64,000 nucleotides of DNA from MAG-120802 sp049430265 (GCA_049430265.1 JBMTBW010000001.1:180679-244678), one strand, 5' to 3'; shown: positions 44,120-52,253, numbered from the stretch's first letter. A program made the numbers and translations. Notes: generated by a model not told the origin, from the letters alone.

Positions 44120-45207
44120 TGAGCAGCGTTCTTCCAACTAATTACTTAACGCCAACTGGGCGTGAGGAGGCTTGGCGCTTTACCCCCTTAAAGCGCATTG
44201 CAGGCCTTCATGATCCTGCAGTTAGCGTTATTGATCGAATTTCAATTGAATTATTTGGAAGCGTTAGTGCTGGTTTTAGTATTTCAACTGTTAAGGCAAG
44301 TGAGCTTCCAGCGAAATCAACAACTACTGATGCGATTGTTCAGCGCCTAAGGAGCGAAGTTACTGAAGTTCTTCATTTAAAAATTGACAATGAAGCAGTA
44401 ATTAACGAACCAATCCTGCTAAAGCGCAACGTTGGAAGTAGCGGGGAATTCTCAAGAACTGTCATTACTGCGGGCGCTCATAGCAAAGCTAGTGTGATCG
44501 TTGAAAATACTGGTGATGGCATTATTGGTGAAGAAATTGAGATCAGAGTTGAAGCTGGAGCTAATCTGACCTTTATTACTCTCCAGGAATGGGGCCCAAA
44601 GGCAGTTCATATGGGGCGCCATCATGCAATTATTGGAAGAGATGCAAATTTCAAATCAATCACAGTAACTATCGGTGGCTCGCTAGTTCGCCTCTTGCCA
44701 ACAGTTGAATACTCAGATCAGGGCAGCTCTGCTGAGCTCTGGGGAGTTTATTTTGCAACAGATGGCCAGCATTTAGAGCATCGCGTCTTTGTTGATCACG
44801 GCATACCAAGAGCTAAGTCTCGGGTGAATTACAAAGGCGTTCTTGCTGGAGACGGAGCTAGAACTGTCTGGATTGGCGATGTCTTTATTAGGCAGAACGC
44901 TGAAGGAACCGATACCTATGAATTAAATAAGAATTTGCTTCTCTCAGATGGAGCTAGAGCGGATTCAGTTCCCAATCTAGAGATTGAAACTGGTGAGATT
45001 GTGGGAGCGGGCCATGCCAGTACTACGGGGCGCTTTGATGATGAGCAACTGTTTTATCTCATGTCTCGCGGCATTCCGATGAATGAGGCACGGCGCTTAG
45101 TTATTAGAGGCTTCTTTACTGAAATTATCGACAAGATTGGTGATGAGGTAATTCAAGAGCGTTTAATGTCAAAAATTGATAGCCAGCTAGAAACACTTGG
45201 GGCATAA
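44119..45207 (+). CDS. sufD: Fe-S cluster assembly protein SufD
   Basis: SufD is the second beta-helix subunit of SufBC2D. The 362 residues open with TPTGREEAWRFTPLKRI, a typical SufD beginning, contain LEHRVFVDHGIPRAKSRVNY with the cluster-related His, and end with the SufC-binding segment EQLFYLMSRGIPMNEARRLV, parallel to SufB. ATG 44119 overlaps the sufB stop by one base. The Rieske-type gene begins immediately after its stop. Confidence 0.95.
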   Translation: MSSVLPTNYLTPTGREEAWRFTPLKRIAGLHDPAVSVIDRISIELFGSVSAGFSISTVKASELPAKSTTTDAIVQRLRSEVTEVLHLKIDNEAVINEPILLKRNVGSSGEFSRTVITAGAHSKASVIVENTGDGIIGEEIEIRVEAGANLTFITLQEWGPKAVHMGRHHAIIGRDANFKSITVTIGGSLVRLLPTVEYSDQGSSAELWGVYFATDGQHLEHRVFVDHGIPRAKSRVNYKGVLAGDGARTVWIGDVFIRQNAEGTDTYELNKNLLLSDGARADSVPNLEIETGEIVGAGHASTTGRFDDEQLFYLMSRGIPMNEARRLVIRGFFTEIIDKIGDEVIQERLMSKIDSQLETLGA

Positions 45208-45516
45208 ATGGAATCTATCGAGATAAAAGTAGATCAACTTCAAGAATCAAAGCCGGTTAAATTCACACTTGGCTCAGAGGATGTCTGTGTGGCAAGAATT
45301 GGCGATGAAGTCTTTGCAGTCGCTGATATCTGTAGCCATGCCGAGGCATCCCTCTCTGAAGGAGATATTAAGGATTACAAAATTGAGTGTTGGCTCCATG
45401 GAGCAGAGTTTGATCTAAGAAGTGGAGAAGTTTTAACTCCGCCTGCTTTTGAAGCAATTGAAACATATGCAGTAGTTCGTGATGGAGATACTGTCACGAT
45501 ATCAAAGAAGAAATAA
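45208..45516 (+). CDS. Rieske-type [2Fe-2S] ferredoxin in the suf operon
   Basis: This small soluble protein of 102 residues forms a single Rieske domain. Ligands are C42-S-H44 and C61-W-L-H64, matching CxH and CxxH, with the following G-AEFDL typical of the non-heme oxygenase ferredoxin group. It lies between sufD (0 nt gap) and sufC (19 nt). The position suggests it gives electrons to cluster building or is itself an early client, but neither is proved. Similar proteins occur in suf operons of other actinobacteria, as I recall. Confidence 0.9.
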   Translation: MESIEIKVDQLQESKPVKFTLGSEDVCVARIGDEVFAVADICSHAEASLSEGDIKDYKIECWLHGAEFDLRSGEVLTPPAFEAIETYAVVRDGDTVTISKKK

Positions 45517-45535
45517 CGTTAAGGAGTAAGTCGCG

Positions 45536-46288
45536 ATGGCACAACTAGTAATCAAAGGTCTTCAAGTTAGCGTTGAGGGCGAGAGTGGAGCTATTGAGAT
45601 TCTCCGCGGGGTTGATCTAACAATCAACTCTGGTGAGGTCCATGCAATTATGGGCCCTAACGGTTCTGGCAAGTCAACGCTTGCATATTCCATCGCAGGT
45701 CATCCTAAGTACAGCGTTACAGGAGGCTCAGTAACACTTGATGGCGTTGATGTCCTTGAAATGAGCGTTGATGAGCGAGCAAAGGCAGGGCTCTTTCTTG
45801 CAATGCAATATCCAGTGGAAGTTCCAGGAGTATCTGTTTCGAACTTTCTAAGAACTGCAGCAACTGCTCTTCGTGGAGAAGCCCCTAAGGTAAGAACTTG
45901 GGTGGGAGAAGTTAAAGAGGCGATGAGCAAACTCTCTATCGATCCCACTTTTTCAGAGCGCAGCGTTAATGAGGGATTCTCAGGTGGAGAGAAGAAGCGC
46001 CATGAGATTTTGCAGATGGAGCTACTCAAGCCAAAGATTGCCATCTTGGATGAGACAGATTCCGGCCTTGATGTTGATGCGCTAAGAATTGTCTCTGAGG
46101 GAGTAAATCGTGTTAAAAGTGAGCAGAACCTAGGAATCATGTTGATTACTCACTACACCAGAATTCTTCGCTATATAAAGCCAGACTTTGTTCACGTCTT
46201 TGCTGGCGGAAAGATCGTTGAAGAGGGTGGGCCAGAGCTTGCTGATCGACTTGAAGAGAAGGGCTATGCGCAATACGCCAAGGCGTAG
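45536..46288 (+). CDS. sufC: Fe-S cluster assembly ATPase SufC
   Basis: SufC is the ABC-type ATPase that drives shape changes in SufBC2D. Walker A is GPNGSGKST (about 38-46). The SufC-specific QYPVEVPGVSVSNFLR Q-loop segment, the signature FSGGEKKRHEILQM, Walker B IAILDETDSGLDVDAL and the switch LITHYTRIL are all present. The length is 250. AAGGAG at 45521-45526 precedes ATG 45536, a strong separate ribosome site that may raise SufC output. Confidence 0.97.
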   Translation: MAQLVIKGLQVSVEGESGAIEILRGVDLTINSGEVHAIMGPNGSGKSTLAYSIAGHPKYSVTGGSVTLDGVDVLEMSVDERAKAGLFLAMQYPVEVPGVSVSNFLRTAATALRGEAPKVRTWVGEVKEAMSKLSIDPTFSERSVNEGFSGGEKKRHEILQMELLKPKIAILDETDSGLDVDALRIVSEGVNRVKSEQNLGIMLITHYTRILRYIKPDFVHVFAGGKIVEEGGPELADRLEEKGYAQYAKA

Positions 46289-46298
46289 GCGATAACTT

Positions 46299-47552
46299 GT
46301 GTCTAAATTAAATCTCTCAGCGATAAGGGCGGACTTTCCTATCCTTAAGCGAGAGATTCGTGGCAACAATCGCCTCATCTATTTAGATAGCGGAGCAACC
46401 TCACAGAAACCAAACTCAGTTATCGCAGCTGAGCGGGATTTCTATGAAAACCATAATGCTGCAGTTCATCGAGGCGCACATCAATTAGCAGAAGAGGCAA
46501 CAGAGCTATATGAAGGAGCTCGGGCAAAAGTTGCAGCCTTTATCAACGCAGATGTCGATGAAGTCATATTCACAAAGTCCGCAACTGAGAGCATCAATGC
46601 AATTGCATATTCACTTGGAAATGCTAGGCCAGGCTCTAAGTTTCATATTAAGCCTGGTGATCGAATTGTTGTCTCTGAGATGGAGCACCATGCCAATTTA
46701 ATTCCATGGCAGGAGCTATCTGCTCGAACCGGAGCTGAGTTAGTTTGGTTTAAGGTAAGTGATAATGGCCGATTAGATCTATCTAATATGGATGAGCTAA
46801 TTAATGAGAGAACTAAAGTTGTTGCCCTTACTCATCAATCAAATGTGCTTGGAACTATAGTCCCGCTAGATCAAGTAACAGCAAAAGCACATAGCGTTGG
46901 CGCCCTATTTGTTCTCGATGCCTGTCAATCAGTTCCTCATTACAAAGTAGATGTAAAAGCTTTGAATGTTGATTTTATTGCATTCTCTGGCCACAAGATG
47001 CTTGGCCCAACCGGGGTTGGAATCCTCTGGGGCAAGAGGAGCTTGCTAAATGAAATGCCACCTTTTCTAACTGGCGGATCAATGATTGAAACTGTAACAA
47101 TGGAGAGAGCGACATATCTTGACGCCCCGAAACGCTTTGAAGCTGGTGTGCCAAATATGGCGCAAGCAATTGGACTTGGAGCAGCAGTTGATTATCTAAA
47201 CACCATTGGACTTGATGAAATTCACGCTCATGAAGTTGAGTTAACTAAGGCAGCACTTGATGGCTTGCAGGGCATTAAAGGTCTTTCCGTAATTGGACCA
47301 AAAGATTTAGAGATGCGCGGGGGAGTAGTCTCCTTTGCTGTCGAGGGAGTGCATCCACATGATCTTGGCCAAGCCCTTGATCAATATGGGATTGCAGTAA
47401 GAACTGGTCATCACTGCGCATGGCCGCTAATGAGACGCTTTAAGACTGTTGCTACCACGCGAGCTTCTTTCTATCTGTATAACGACTTTGATGAGATTGA
47501 AGCTTTAATTGATGGAGTGGAGCGCGCAAGAAAGTACTTCGAGAGCCGATAA
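46299..47552 (+). CDS. sufS: Cysteine desulfurase SufS
   Basis: SufS takes sulfur from cysteine using PLP and holds it as a persulfide. K233 in FSGHKMLGPTG binds PLP and C373 in RTGHHCAWPLM is the sulfur carrier. SEMEHHANLIPWQ and VLDACQSVPHY are also standard. The 417 residues are typical. Start is GTG 46299, 10 nt after the sufC stop. Its acceptor is SufU, the next gene, overlapped by one base. Confidence 0.97.
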   Translation: MSKLNLSAIRADFPILKREIRGNNRLIYLDSGATSQKPNSVIAAERDFYENHNAAVHRGAHQLAEEATELYEGARAKVAAFINADVDEVIFTKSATESINAIAYSLGNARPGSKFHIKPGDRIVVSEMEHHANLIPWQELSARTGAELVWFKVSDNGRLDLSNMDELINERTKVVALTHQSNVLGTIVPLDQVTAKAHSVGALFVLDACQSVPHYKVDVKALNVDFIAFSGHKMLGPTGVGILWGKRSLLNEMPPFLTGGSMIETVTMERATYLDAPKRFEAGVPNMAQAIGLGAAVDYLNTIGLDEIHAHEVELTKAALDGLQGIKGLSVIGPKDLEMRGGVVSFAVEGVHPHDLGQALDQYGIAVRTGHHCAWPLMRRFKTVATTRASFYLYNDFDEIEALIDGVERARKYFESR

Positions 47553-47998
47553 TGGAACTAGATTCACTTTATCAAGAAGTTATTTTGGAGCACTATAAGC
47601 GCCCTCTGAATAAGGCGTTAAAACCAAATCCAACAATTCAAGTTCAACATATAAACACCTCATGTGGCGATGAGATTACTTTAAATCTGCATACTGATGG
47701 CAAGAAGGTGATAGACGTTAGTTGGGAGGGAATTGGCTGCTCAATCTCGCAAGCTAGCACTTCAGTAGTATCGGATTTAGTGATGGGCAAAGAAATCGCT
47801 GAGGTCCTAGAGATTATCGATTCATTCCAGGGCATGGTCTTAAGCAAAGGAACAGATTCTGGCAATGAAGAGCTAATCGGAGATGGCGTAGCTTTTGCTG
47901 GAGTTTCTAAGTTTCCAGCTAGAGTAAAATGCGCTCTATTGGGATGGATGGCAACAAAAGATGCAATACTTCAGGCAACAAGTAGCGAAGGGAAGTAG
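47552..47998 (+). CDS. sufU: Zinc-dependent sulfurtransferase SufU
   Basis: SufU accepts sulfur from SufS and passes it to the SufBCD scaffold. The Gram-positive zinc-binding type is shown by C38 and D40 in SCGDEI, C63 in GIGCSISQAS, and C127 in RVKCALLGW; the insertion typical of SufU against IscU lies between them. The length is 148. ATG 47552 overlaps the sufS stop, giving tight coupling. sufT follows after 3 nt. Confidence 0.95.
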   Translation: MELDSLYQEVILEHYKRPLNKALKPNPTIQVQHINTSCGDEITLNLHTDGKKVIDVSWEGIGCSISQASTSVVSDLVMGKEIAEVLEIIDSFQGMVLSKGTDSGNEELIGDGVAFAGVSKFPARVKCALLGWMATKDAILQATSSEGK

Positions 47999-48001
47999 AT
48001 A

Positions 48002-48313
48002 ATGAGCGCATCGAGAGATGATGTAACAGAGGCAATGAAGGATGTTATTGACCCAGAGCTAGGAATCAATGTAATTGATCTAGGACTTGTCTACGATGTC
48101 TCTATCGATGATTCAAATGTCGCAGTACTTGATATGACCCTTACCTCTGCAGCTTGTCCATTACAGGATGTGATTGAGGATCAAACTAAATCAGTGCTTC
48201 AAGATCTAGTCACTGATGTAAAGATTAATTGGGTATGGATGCCACCATGGGGACCAGATAAAATCACCGATGATGGGCGGGAACAGCTTCGCGCAATTGG
48301 CTTTACTGTCTAG
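48002..48313 (+). CDS. sufT: SufT-like DUF59/MIP18 protein
   Basis: This is a single DUF59 domain of 103 residues: AMKDVIDPELGINVIDLGLVY, then the MTLTSAACPLQDVIEDQ motif with the conserved Cys, and WMPPWGPDKITDDGREQLR at the end. Family members help load Fe-S clusters onto clients. It is the last gene of the suf operon, 3 nt after sufU. The order sufR-B-D-Rieske-C-S-U-T matches actinobacterial suf operons. Confidence 0.93.
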   Translation: MSASRDDVTEAMKDVIDPELGINVIDLGLVYDVSIDDSNVAVLDMTLTSAACPLQDVIEDQTKSVLQDLVTDVKINWVWMPPWGPDKITDDGREQLRAIGFTV

Positions 48314-48341
48314 TTCGTTCCTCTCCTTCGCGATTCTGGTC

Positions 48342-48347
48342 TAGGGT
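48342..48347 (+). promoter_or_regulatory. -10 element of a leaderless promoter for the ABC exporter
   Basis: TAGGGT, then 6 nt (AGAGAT), then ATG 48354. The hexamer equals the ctaA one. Confidence 0.55.
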
Positions 48348-48353
48348 AGAGAT

Positions 48354-50216
48354 ATGTCCCAAATGGCAGTCTGGATGTCTTTTCGTTCCTTCACAGCCGA
48401 TTCTTCAGTTAAGAACCAGAAACTAAAACCAGGAACTGTAAAGAGAATCTTTGGATTCGCTCTTCCTTATAAGACCTTCTTAATTTTCTTTTTAATAACA
48501 GTAGTTATCGATGCTTTCTTAATTGTTACTACTCCGCTGCTTCTTAGAAATTTAATTGATGATGGCGTCATACCAGGCAACTCTGCCTTGGTTACTCAGA
48601 TAGCTCTTTTGGTTGCCTTCATCGCAATTCTCGATGCCCTCTTTAACATGATTGGTAGATGGTTTTCAGCAAGAATTGGTGAAGGACTGATATTTGACCT
48701 TCGCTCGCAAGTCTTCACCCATATTCAAAAGCAATCAATTGCTTTCTTTACGCGTACTCAAACCGGAGCTTTAATCTCAAGAATCAACTCTGATGTCATT
48801 GGTGCTCAGCAGGCCTTCACCTCAACCCTTTCTGGGCTAATCAGTAATGTTCTAAGTTTGATTCTGGTAACTGTAACGATGTTAATTCTCTCTTGGCAGA
48901 TCACTCTGGTTTCATTGTTACTGCTTCCTGCCTTCATTATTCCGACGAAGTGGGTCGGCAAAAAACTTCAGGGATTAACCAGGGATTCATTCCACCTAAA
49001 TGCTGAAATGTCAGCAACTATGACCGAGCGCTTCAACGTCTCTGGCGCTTTACTAGTTTCACTTTATGGTAATCCAAGTAGTGAGAGTTCAACTTTTAGC
49101 GCCAGAGCTAGAAAAGTAGCAAACATTGGTATTTCAATTGCTTTATTAAACCGGCTCTTCTTTATCGCGCTGACTTCAATTGCAGCAATTGCGACTGCTT
49201 TTGCATATGGAGTTGGCGGACATTTCACAATCAATGAGCAGATATCACTAGGAACCCTGCTGGCAATTACCGCGCTTCTGGCTCGTCTTTATGGTCCACT
49301 AACAGCGTTATCTAATGTGCGCGTAGATGTTATGACTGCGTTAGTTTCATTTGAGCGCGTATTTGAAGTCCTTGACCTTGAACCTATGGTCTCTGATAAG
49401 CCAGATGCTAAGCCAGTTGGCAGTGGGGGGCTGAGCATCAAATTTGATTCAGTCCGTTTCTCCTATCCAAGGGCTGAGGAGATCTCACTTGCCTCTCTGG
49501 AATCAGTAGCAAAGCCTGAGACAGTTGATAGTGGTGAGGTATTAAAAGGAATTTCATTTGAAGTTCTGCCTTCAACAATGACTGCTTTAGTTGGAAGTTC
49601 GGGTGCGGGAAAGACGACGATTAGTGCGCTCCTACCACGTTTATATGATGTTACCTCTGGCTCCATCGCAATAAATGGGGTTGATATCCGAGAACTGCAA
49701 GTCCAATCACTTCGCTCAAGCATCGGGGTTGTTACCCAAGATGCGCATATGTTTCATGACACGATAGAGGCAAATCTTCGATATGCAAAAGTTGATGCCA
49801 CAACATCTGAGATGGAGAAGGCTTGTCAAGATGCTCAAATACTTGAACTCATTAATTCCCTACCTAATAGATTTGAAACCGTTGTCGGGGAGAGAGGTCA
49901 TCGACTCTCAGGCGGCGAAAAGCAAAGACTTGCCATTGCAAGGCTGCTTTTAAAGTCACCTAGAATTGTAATTCTTGATGAAGCAACAGCCCATCTAGAT
50001 TCTGAAAATGAATTCCTGGTTCAAGCTGCGCTAGCAAATGCTTTAAAAGATAGAACAAGCATTGTTATCGCTCATCGCCTCTCAACAATTAGAGCTGCTG
50101 ATCAAATCTTAGTTCTTGATAATGGCCTTATTGCAGAGCGCGGCAAACATGATGAACTATTGGCGCTAAATGGAATGTATGCCGAGCTTTACTCTCGTCA
50201 AAGCTTTGGCGCTTGA
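48354..50216 (+). CDS. ABC exporter, fused membrane and ATPase domains
   Basis: This is an MsbA/LmrA-type half-transporter of 620 residues. Six membrane helices run to about residue 330, with the coupling motif near TRTQTGALISRINSDVIGAQ. The ATPase domain from about 360 has Walker A GSSGAGKTT, Q-loop VVTQDAHMFHDT, signature LSGGEKQRLAIARLL, Walker B IVILDEATAHLD and switch VIAHRLSTI. About 20 extra residues (near 379-400) lie between the A-loop FSYP and VLKGISFEV. The substrate is unknown; lipids, peptides or drugs are all possible. It overlaps the convergent SURF1 gene by 19 nt. Confidence 0.92.
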   Translation: MSQMAVWMSFRSFTADSSVKNQKLKPGTVKRIFGFALPYKTFLIFFLITVVIDAFLIVTTPLLLRNLIDDGVIPGNSALVTQIALLVAFIAILDALFNMIGRWFSARIGEGLIFDLRSQVFTHIQKQSIAFFTRTQTGALISRINSDVIGAQQAFTSTLSGLISNVLSLILVTVTMLILSWQITLVSLLLLPAFIIPTKWVGKKLQGLTRDSFHLNAEMSATMTERFNVSGALLVSLYGNPSSESSTFSARARKVANIGISIALLNRLFFIALTSIAAIATAFAYGVGGHFTINEQISLGTLLAITALLARLYGPLTALSNVRVDVMTALVSFERVFEVLDLEPMVSDKPDAKPVGSGGLSIKFDSVRFSYPRAEEISLASLESVAKPETVDSGEVLKGISFEVLPSTMTALVGSSGAGKTTISALLPRLYDVTSGSIAINGVDIRELQVQSLRSSIGVVTQDAHMFHDTIEANLRYAKVDATTSEMEKACQDAQILELINSLPNRFETVVGERGHRLSGGEKQRLAIARLLLKSPRIVILDEATAHLDSENEFLVQAALANALKDRTSIVIAHRLSTIRAADQILVLDNGLIAERGKHDELLALNGMYAELYSRQSFGA

Positions 50217-50917
50217 GCTTTTCTATCCTCACGAATTACGAGATACCAAGCAAAGAGGACTAAGAATATAAAGAGTATCCACTGGAATGAGTAAGCCAGA
50301 TGGGGTCCATCGCTTAGTTCTGGCAGGGCAGTTGCAACCTCTGGCGTCACTTCAGGATTTGAACTAGAGATTAAATCAAAGTAGATGGGCTCTGTTTCAA
50401 TGGCTTGTTCCGAGTTCCACTTAACTAACTTTGGTGTTGAGTCTGCTCCAGGCAGAGCAAAGACGCTGCCTTGAACTCTTGACTCAATCTCAGAGGTTCT
50501 GACTCTGGCGGTGATTTCAATAGGTAGTGAATCAACCTTTTGAATAACTGGGGGAGTTTGGGCATCTTTGCCAGCTATCACCCATCCGCGATCTATCCAA
50601 TACCTCTTGCCGCTATCAGAAATAAATAGCGTGATTACGCCAAAACCATATTTACCCTCGTGATAACGATTTCTAATCAGAAACTCTTTGCTTGGATCAA
50701 AGTTTCCTTCAAGTGAGATACTGCGCCAAGAAATTTCTGAAGCTGTTTTACTACTTAAGTCATCTTCTGAAAGTAGAGCGGCTATGGAAATGTTTTTCCG
50801 GATTAATTCGTTATTTGCATTGCGAGTTTCATATCTCTCATATTGCCATAAAGCGCCTTGCACACAGCCAAAGATAAGTAGTAGAGCCAGGGTTGAGACG
50901 GTTATTAGGCGGCGCAT
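50198..50917 (-). CDS. SURF1-family cytochrome oxidase biogenesis protein
   Basis: Two membrane helices, one at the N-terminus (about 4-22) and one at the C-terminus (about 212-230), flank the SURF1 domain. Family motifs are GALWQYERYETRN, NRYHEGKYGFGVITLF and KRYWIDRGWV, and FDLISS/HLAYSFQWILF before the second helix. SURF1 helps fit heme into aa3-type cytochrome oxidase, which agrees with ctaA nearby. The length of 239 is typical. Upstream lies the DUF3099 gene on the same strand, 16 nt away, and a -10 candidate fits between them. Confidence 0.9.
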   Translation of the reverse strand: MRRLITVSTLALLLIFGCVQGALWQYERYETRNANNELIRKNISIAALLSEDDLSSKTASEISWRSISLEGNFDPSKEFLIRNRYHEGKYGFGVITLFISDSGKRYWIDRGWVIAGKDAQTPPVIQKVDSLPIEITARVRTSEIESRVQGSVFALPGADSTPKLVKWNSEQAIETEPIYFDLISSSNPEVTPEVATALPELSDGPHLAYSFQWILFIFLVLFAWYLVIREDRKAQAPKL

Positions 50918-50924
50918 TAAAGCA

Positions 50925-50930
50925 ATCTTA
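50925..50930 (-). promoter_or_regulatory. Candidate leaderless -10 for the SURF1 gene
   Basis: On the minus strand TAAGAT is followed by 7 nt and ATG 50917. It lies in the 16-nt gap after the DUF3099 stop. Confidence 0.4.
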
Positions 50931-50933
50931 GAC

Positions 50934-51233
50934 TTAACCTATTTCGCGTTGTTTGCTTCTTAATACTGCGCTCTTGCCTCTAATGGTCTCCCTGCCACCA
51001 TTTGCCATAATCACTGAGATGTAGGGAAGGGTTACTGCTCCAACTAGAAAGAACCAGCGATAAGGACTTGGCGTAAAAACTGCTAGGAGAAAACAGGCAG
51101 TTCTTATCATCATCGATATGAAATAGCGTTTCTGTCTTGAGGGAAGATCATCAGAGAGGGCAGCGCCAGCCTCGGTAATGTTTTGATAATTGCGCCTCTT
51201 AGGCATCGCTAGATTCCAACGCTTTAAGGCCAT
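50934..51233 (-). CDS. DUF3099-family membrane protein
   Basis: This is a small protein with two membrane helices (about 44-60 and 64-83 in the 99-codon frame). The segment ITEAGAALSDDLPSRQKRYFISMMIRT is characteristic of DUF3099, a family I know only from actinobacteria and without known function. ATG 51206 (protein starting MPKRRNYQN) is the likely alternative to the longer start at 51233. It shares its upstream region, head to head, with the infC promoter. Confidence 0.75.
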   Translation of the reverse strand: MALKRWNLAMPKRRNYQNITEAGAALSDDLPSRQKRYFISMMIRTACFLLAVFTPSPYRWFFLVGAVTLPYISVIMANGGRETIRGKSAVLRSKQREIG

Positions 51234-51268
51234 AGCTAAGCGTAGATGGGAGAGACAATAAGCGCATT

Positions 51269-51297
51269 TTGACCTTCATTTTCGCACTCGCTAGTAT
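51269..51297 (+). promoter_or_regulatory. infC operon promoter
   Basis: TTGACC (51269-51274), a 17-nt spacer and TAGTAT (51292-51297). This is the best sigma-70-type promoter in the window. Transcription from about 51304 gives a leader of roughly 145 nt before the proposed infC start. Confidence 0.65.
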
Positions 51298-51304
51298 TTA
51301 GCCC

Positions 51305-51443
51305 TTGGTCAAATGACCAACATGAAGTGGAGCTAGCCGCTCCCACCTACCTCACTTTTAGGTGAGCTGGTCAACAAGAGCAAGACCAAAATTTTGGTCT
51401 CATTCTGGCGGCTGACTTCCATCATGCTTTTAGTGAAGGGAAG
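51305..51443 (+). promoter_or_regulatory. Structured leader of the infC-rpmI-rplT operon
   Basis: Directly visible are TTGGTC-AAAT-GACCAA (51305-51320), CTCAC-TTTTAG-GTGAG (51351-51366) and the perfect palindrome AGACCAAAATTTTGGTCT (51383-51400). TGACCA (51314-51319) can instead pair with TGGTCA (51368-51373), so alternative folds exclude each other. The infC-rpmI-rplT leader is controlled by L20 in Bacillus and E. coli; control here is inference. No run of U follows the palindrome, so it is not a plain terminator. Confidence 0.5.
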
Positions 51444-51447
51444 AGTT

Positions 51448-52020
51448 ATCAGCACCACTGATCCTCGTATCAACGATCGAATTCGCGTTCCAGAAATTCG
51501 TCTGATCGGAGCATTAGGTGAGCAAGTTGGCGTCGTAGCGATAGATAAAGCGCTAAAGATGGCTGATGAAGCAGGTCTTGATTTAGTCGAGATCGCACCT
51601 GAAGCAGTTCCACCAGTATGCAAGATTATGGATTTCGGAAAATATAAGTACGAAATTGCTCAGAAAGCGCGAGAGGCCCGGGCTAACCAGACCCACATTG
51701 TGGTTAAGGAAATCCGAATGGGTTTAAAGATTGAGAACCATGATTACGAGACTAAGAAGAACCATATTGAAAAGTTCTTGCTTAGCGGAGATAAGGTGAA
51801 GGTAACTGTTCAATTCAAAGGACGGGAACAGACAAGACCAGAGATGGGATTTCGATTATTGCAACGTCTTGCAGAAGATGTAGCGACTTCGGGATTTGTC
51901 GAATTTGCTCCAAAGCGCGAGGGTAGAAGCATGACGATGGTGCTTGGACCAGTGCGCAAAAAGAGTGAAGCACTTGCTGAAGCAAAGCGCGCCCGAGCCT
52001 CTAAGGCTAAAGAAGTTTAA
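51448..52020 (+). CDS. infC: Translation initiation factor IF-3
   Basis: IF-3 keeps 30S subunits free and rejects wrong start codons. The N-terminal domain is RINDRIRVPEIRLIGALGEQ, the linker is LVEIAPEAVPPVCKIMDFGKYKYE, and the C-terminal domain ends GPVRKKSEA. Homologues begin STTDPRIN-like, which points to ATC 51448 with AAGGGAAG about 6 nt upstream, giving 190 residues. The frame is open back to 51394 with ATG 51424 and GTG 51433, but those add residues homologues lack. IF-3 genes often begin AUU/AUC, so IF-3 limits its own synthesis. rpmI and rplT follow. Confidence 0.9.
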   Translation: MSTTDPRINDRIRVPEIRLIGALGEQVGVVAIDKALKMADEAGLDLVEIAPEAVPPVCKIMDFGKYKYEIAQKAREARANQTHIVVKEIRMGLKIENHDYETKKNHIEKFLLSGDKVKVTVQFKGREQTRPEMGFRLLQRLAEDVATSGFVEFAPKREGRSMTMVLGPVRKKSEALAEAKRARASKAKEV

Positions 52021-52043
52021 GTAAAGACAACAGGAGGAAAGAA

Positions 52044-52241
52044 ATGCCGAAAATGAAGACACATAGTGGCGCCAAGAAAACCTTTCGCGTCACCGGAAGC
52101 GGAAAGATCGTGCACGAGCGCGCTGGCAAGCGCCACCTCTTGGAGCGTAAATCTTCTCGAGTAACCCGTCGCCTTTCAAAGGATCAGACGGCCAATGATC
52201 GAAACACTTTTTCTGCCAAGCGCTTGCTTGGAATGAAGTAA
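52044..52241 (+). CDS. rpmI: 50S ribosomal protein L35
   Basis: This is a basic protein of 65 residues with the L35 opening PKMKTHSGAKKTFRVTGSGK and the RKSSRVTRRLSKD core. It binds 23S rRNA. ATG 52044 follows AGGAGG at 52031-52036, a near-perfect ribosome site. It sits between infC and rplT, the standard order. Confidence 0.96.
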   Translation: MPKMKTHSGAKKTFRVTGSGKIVHERAGKRHLLERKSSRVTRRLSKDQTANDRNTFSAKRLLGMK

Positions 52242-52253
52242 GGGGGAGCAATA

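Noticed and set aside
51383..51400. Perfect 18-nt palindrome as a transcription factor operator
   Set aside because: It lies about 80 nt downstream of the promoter, inside the infC leader among other hairpins, so an RNA element is more likely. An operator cannot be ruled out.
51394..51447. Long IF-3 with an N-terminal extension starting at GTG 51394
   Set aside because: The 18 extra residues are absent from homologues, contain the ribosome site for ATC 51448, and overlap the leader palindrome.
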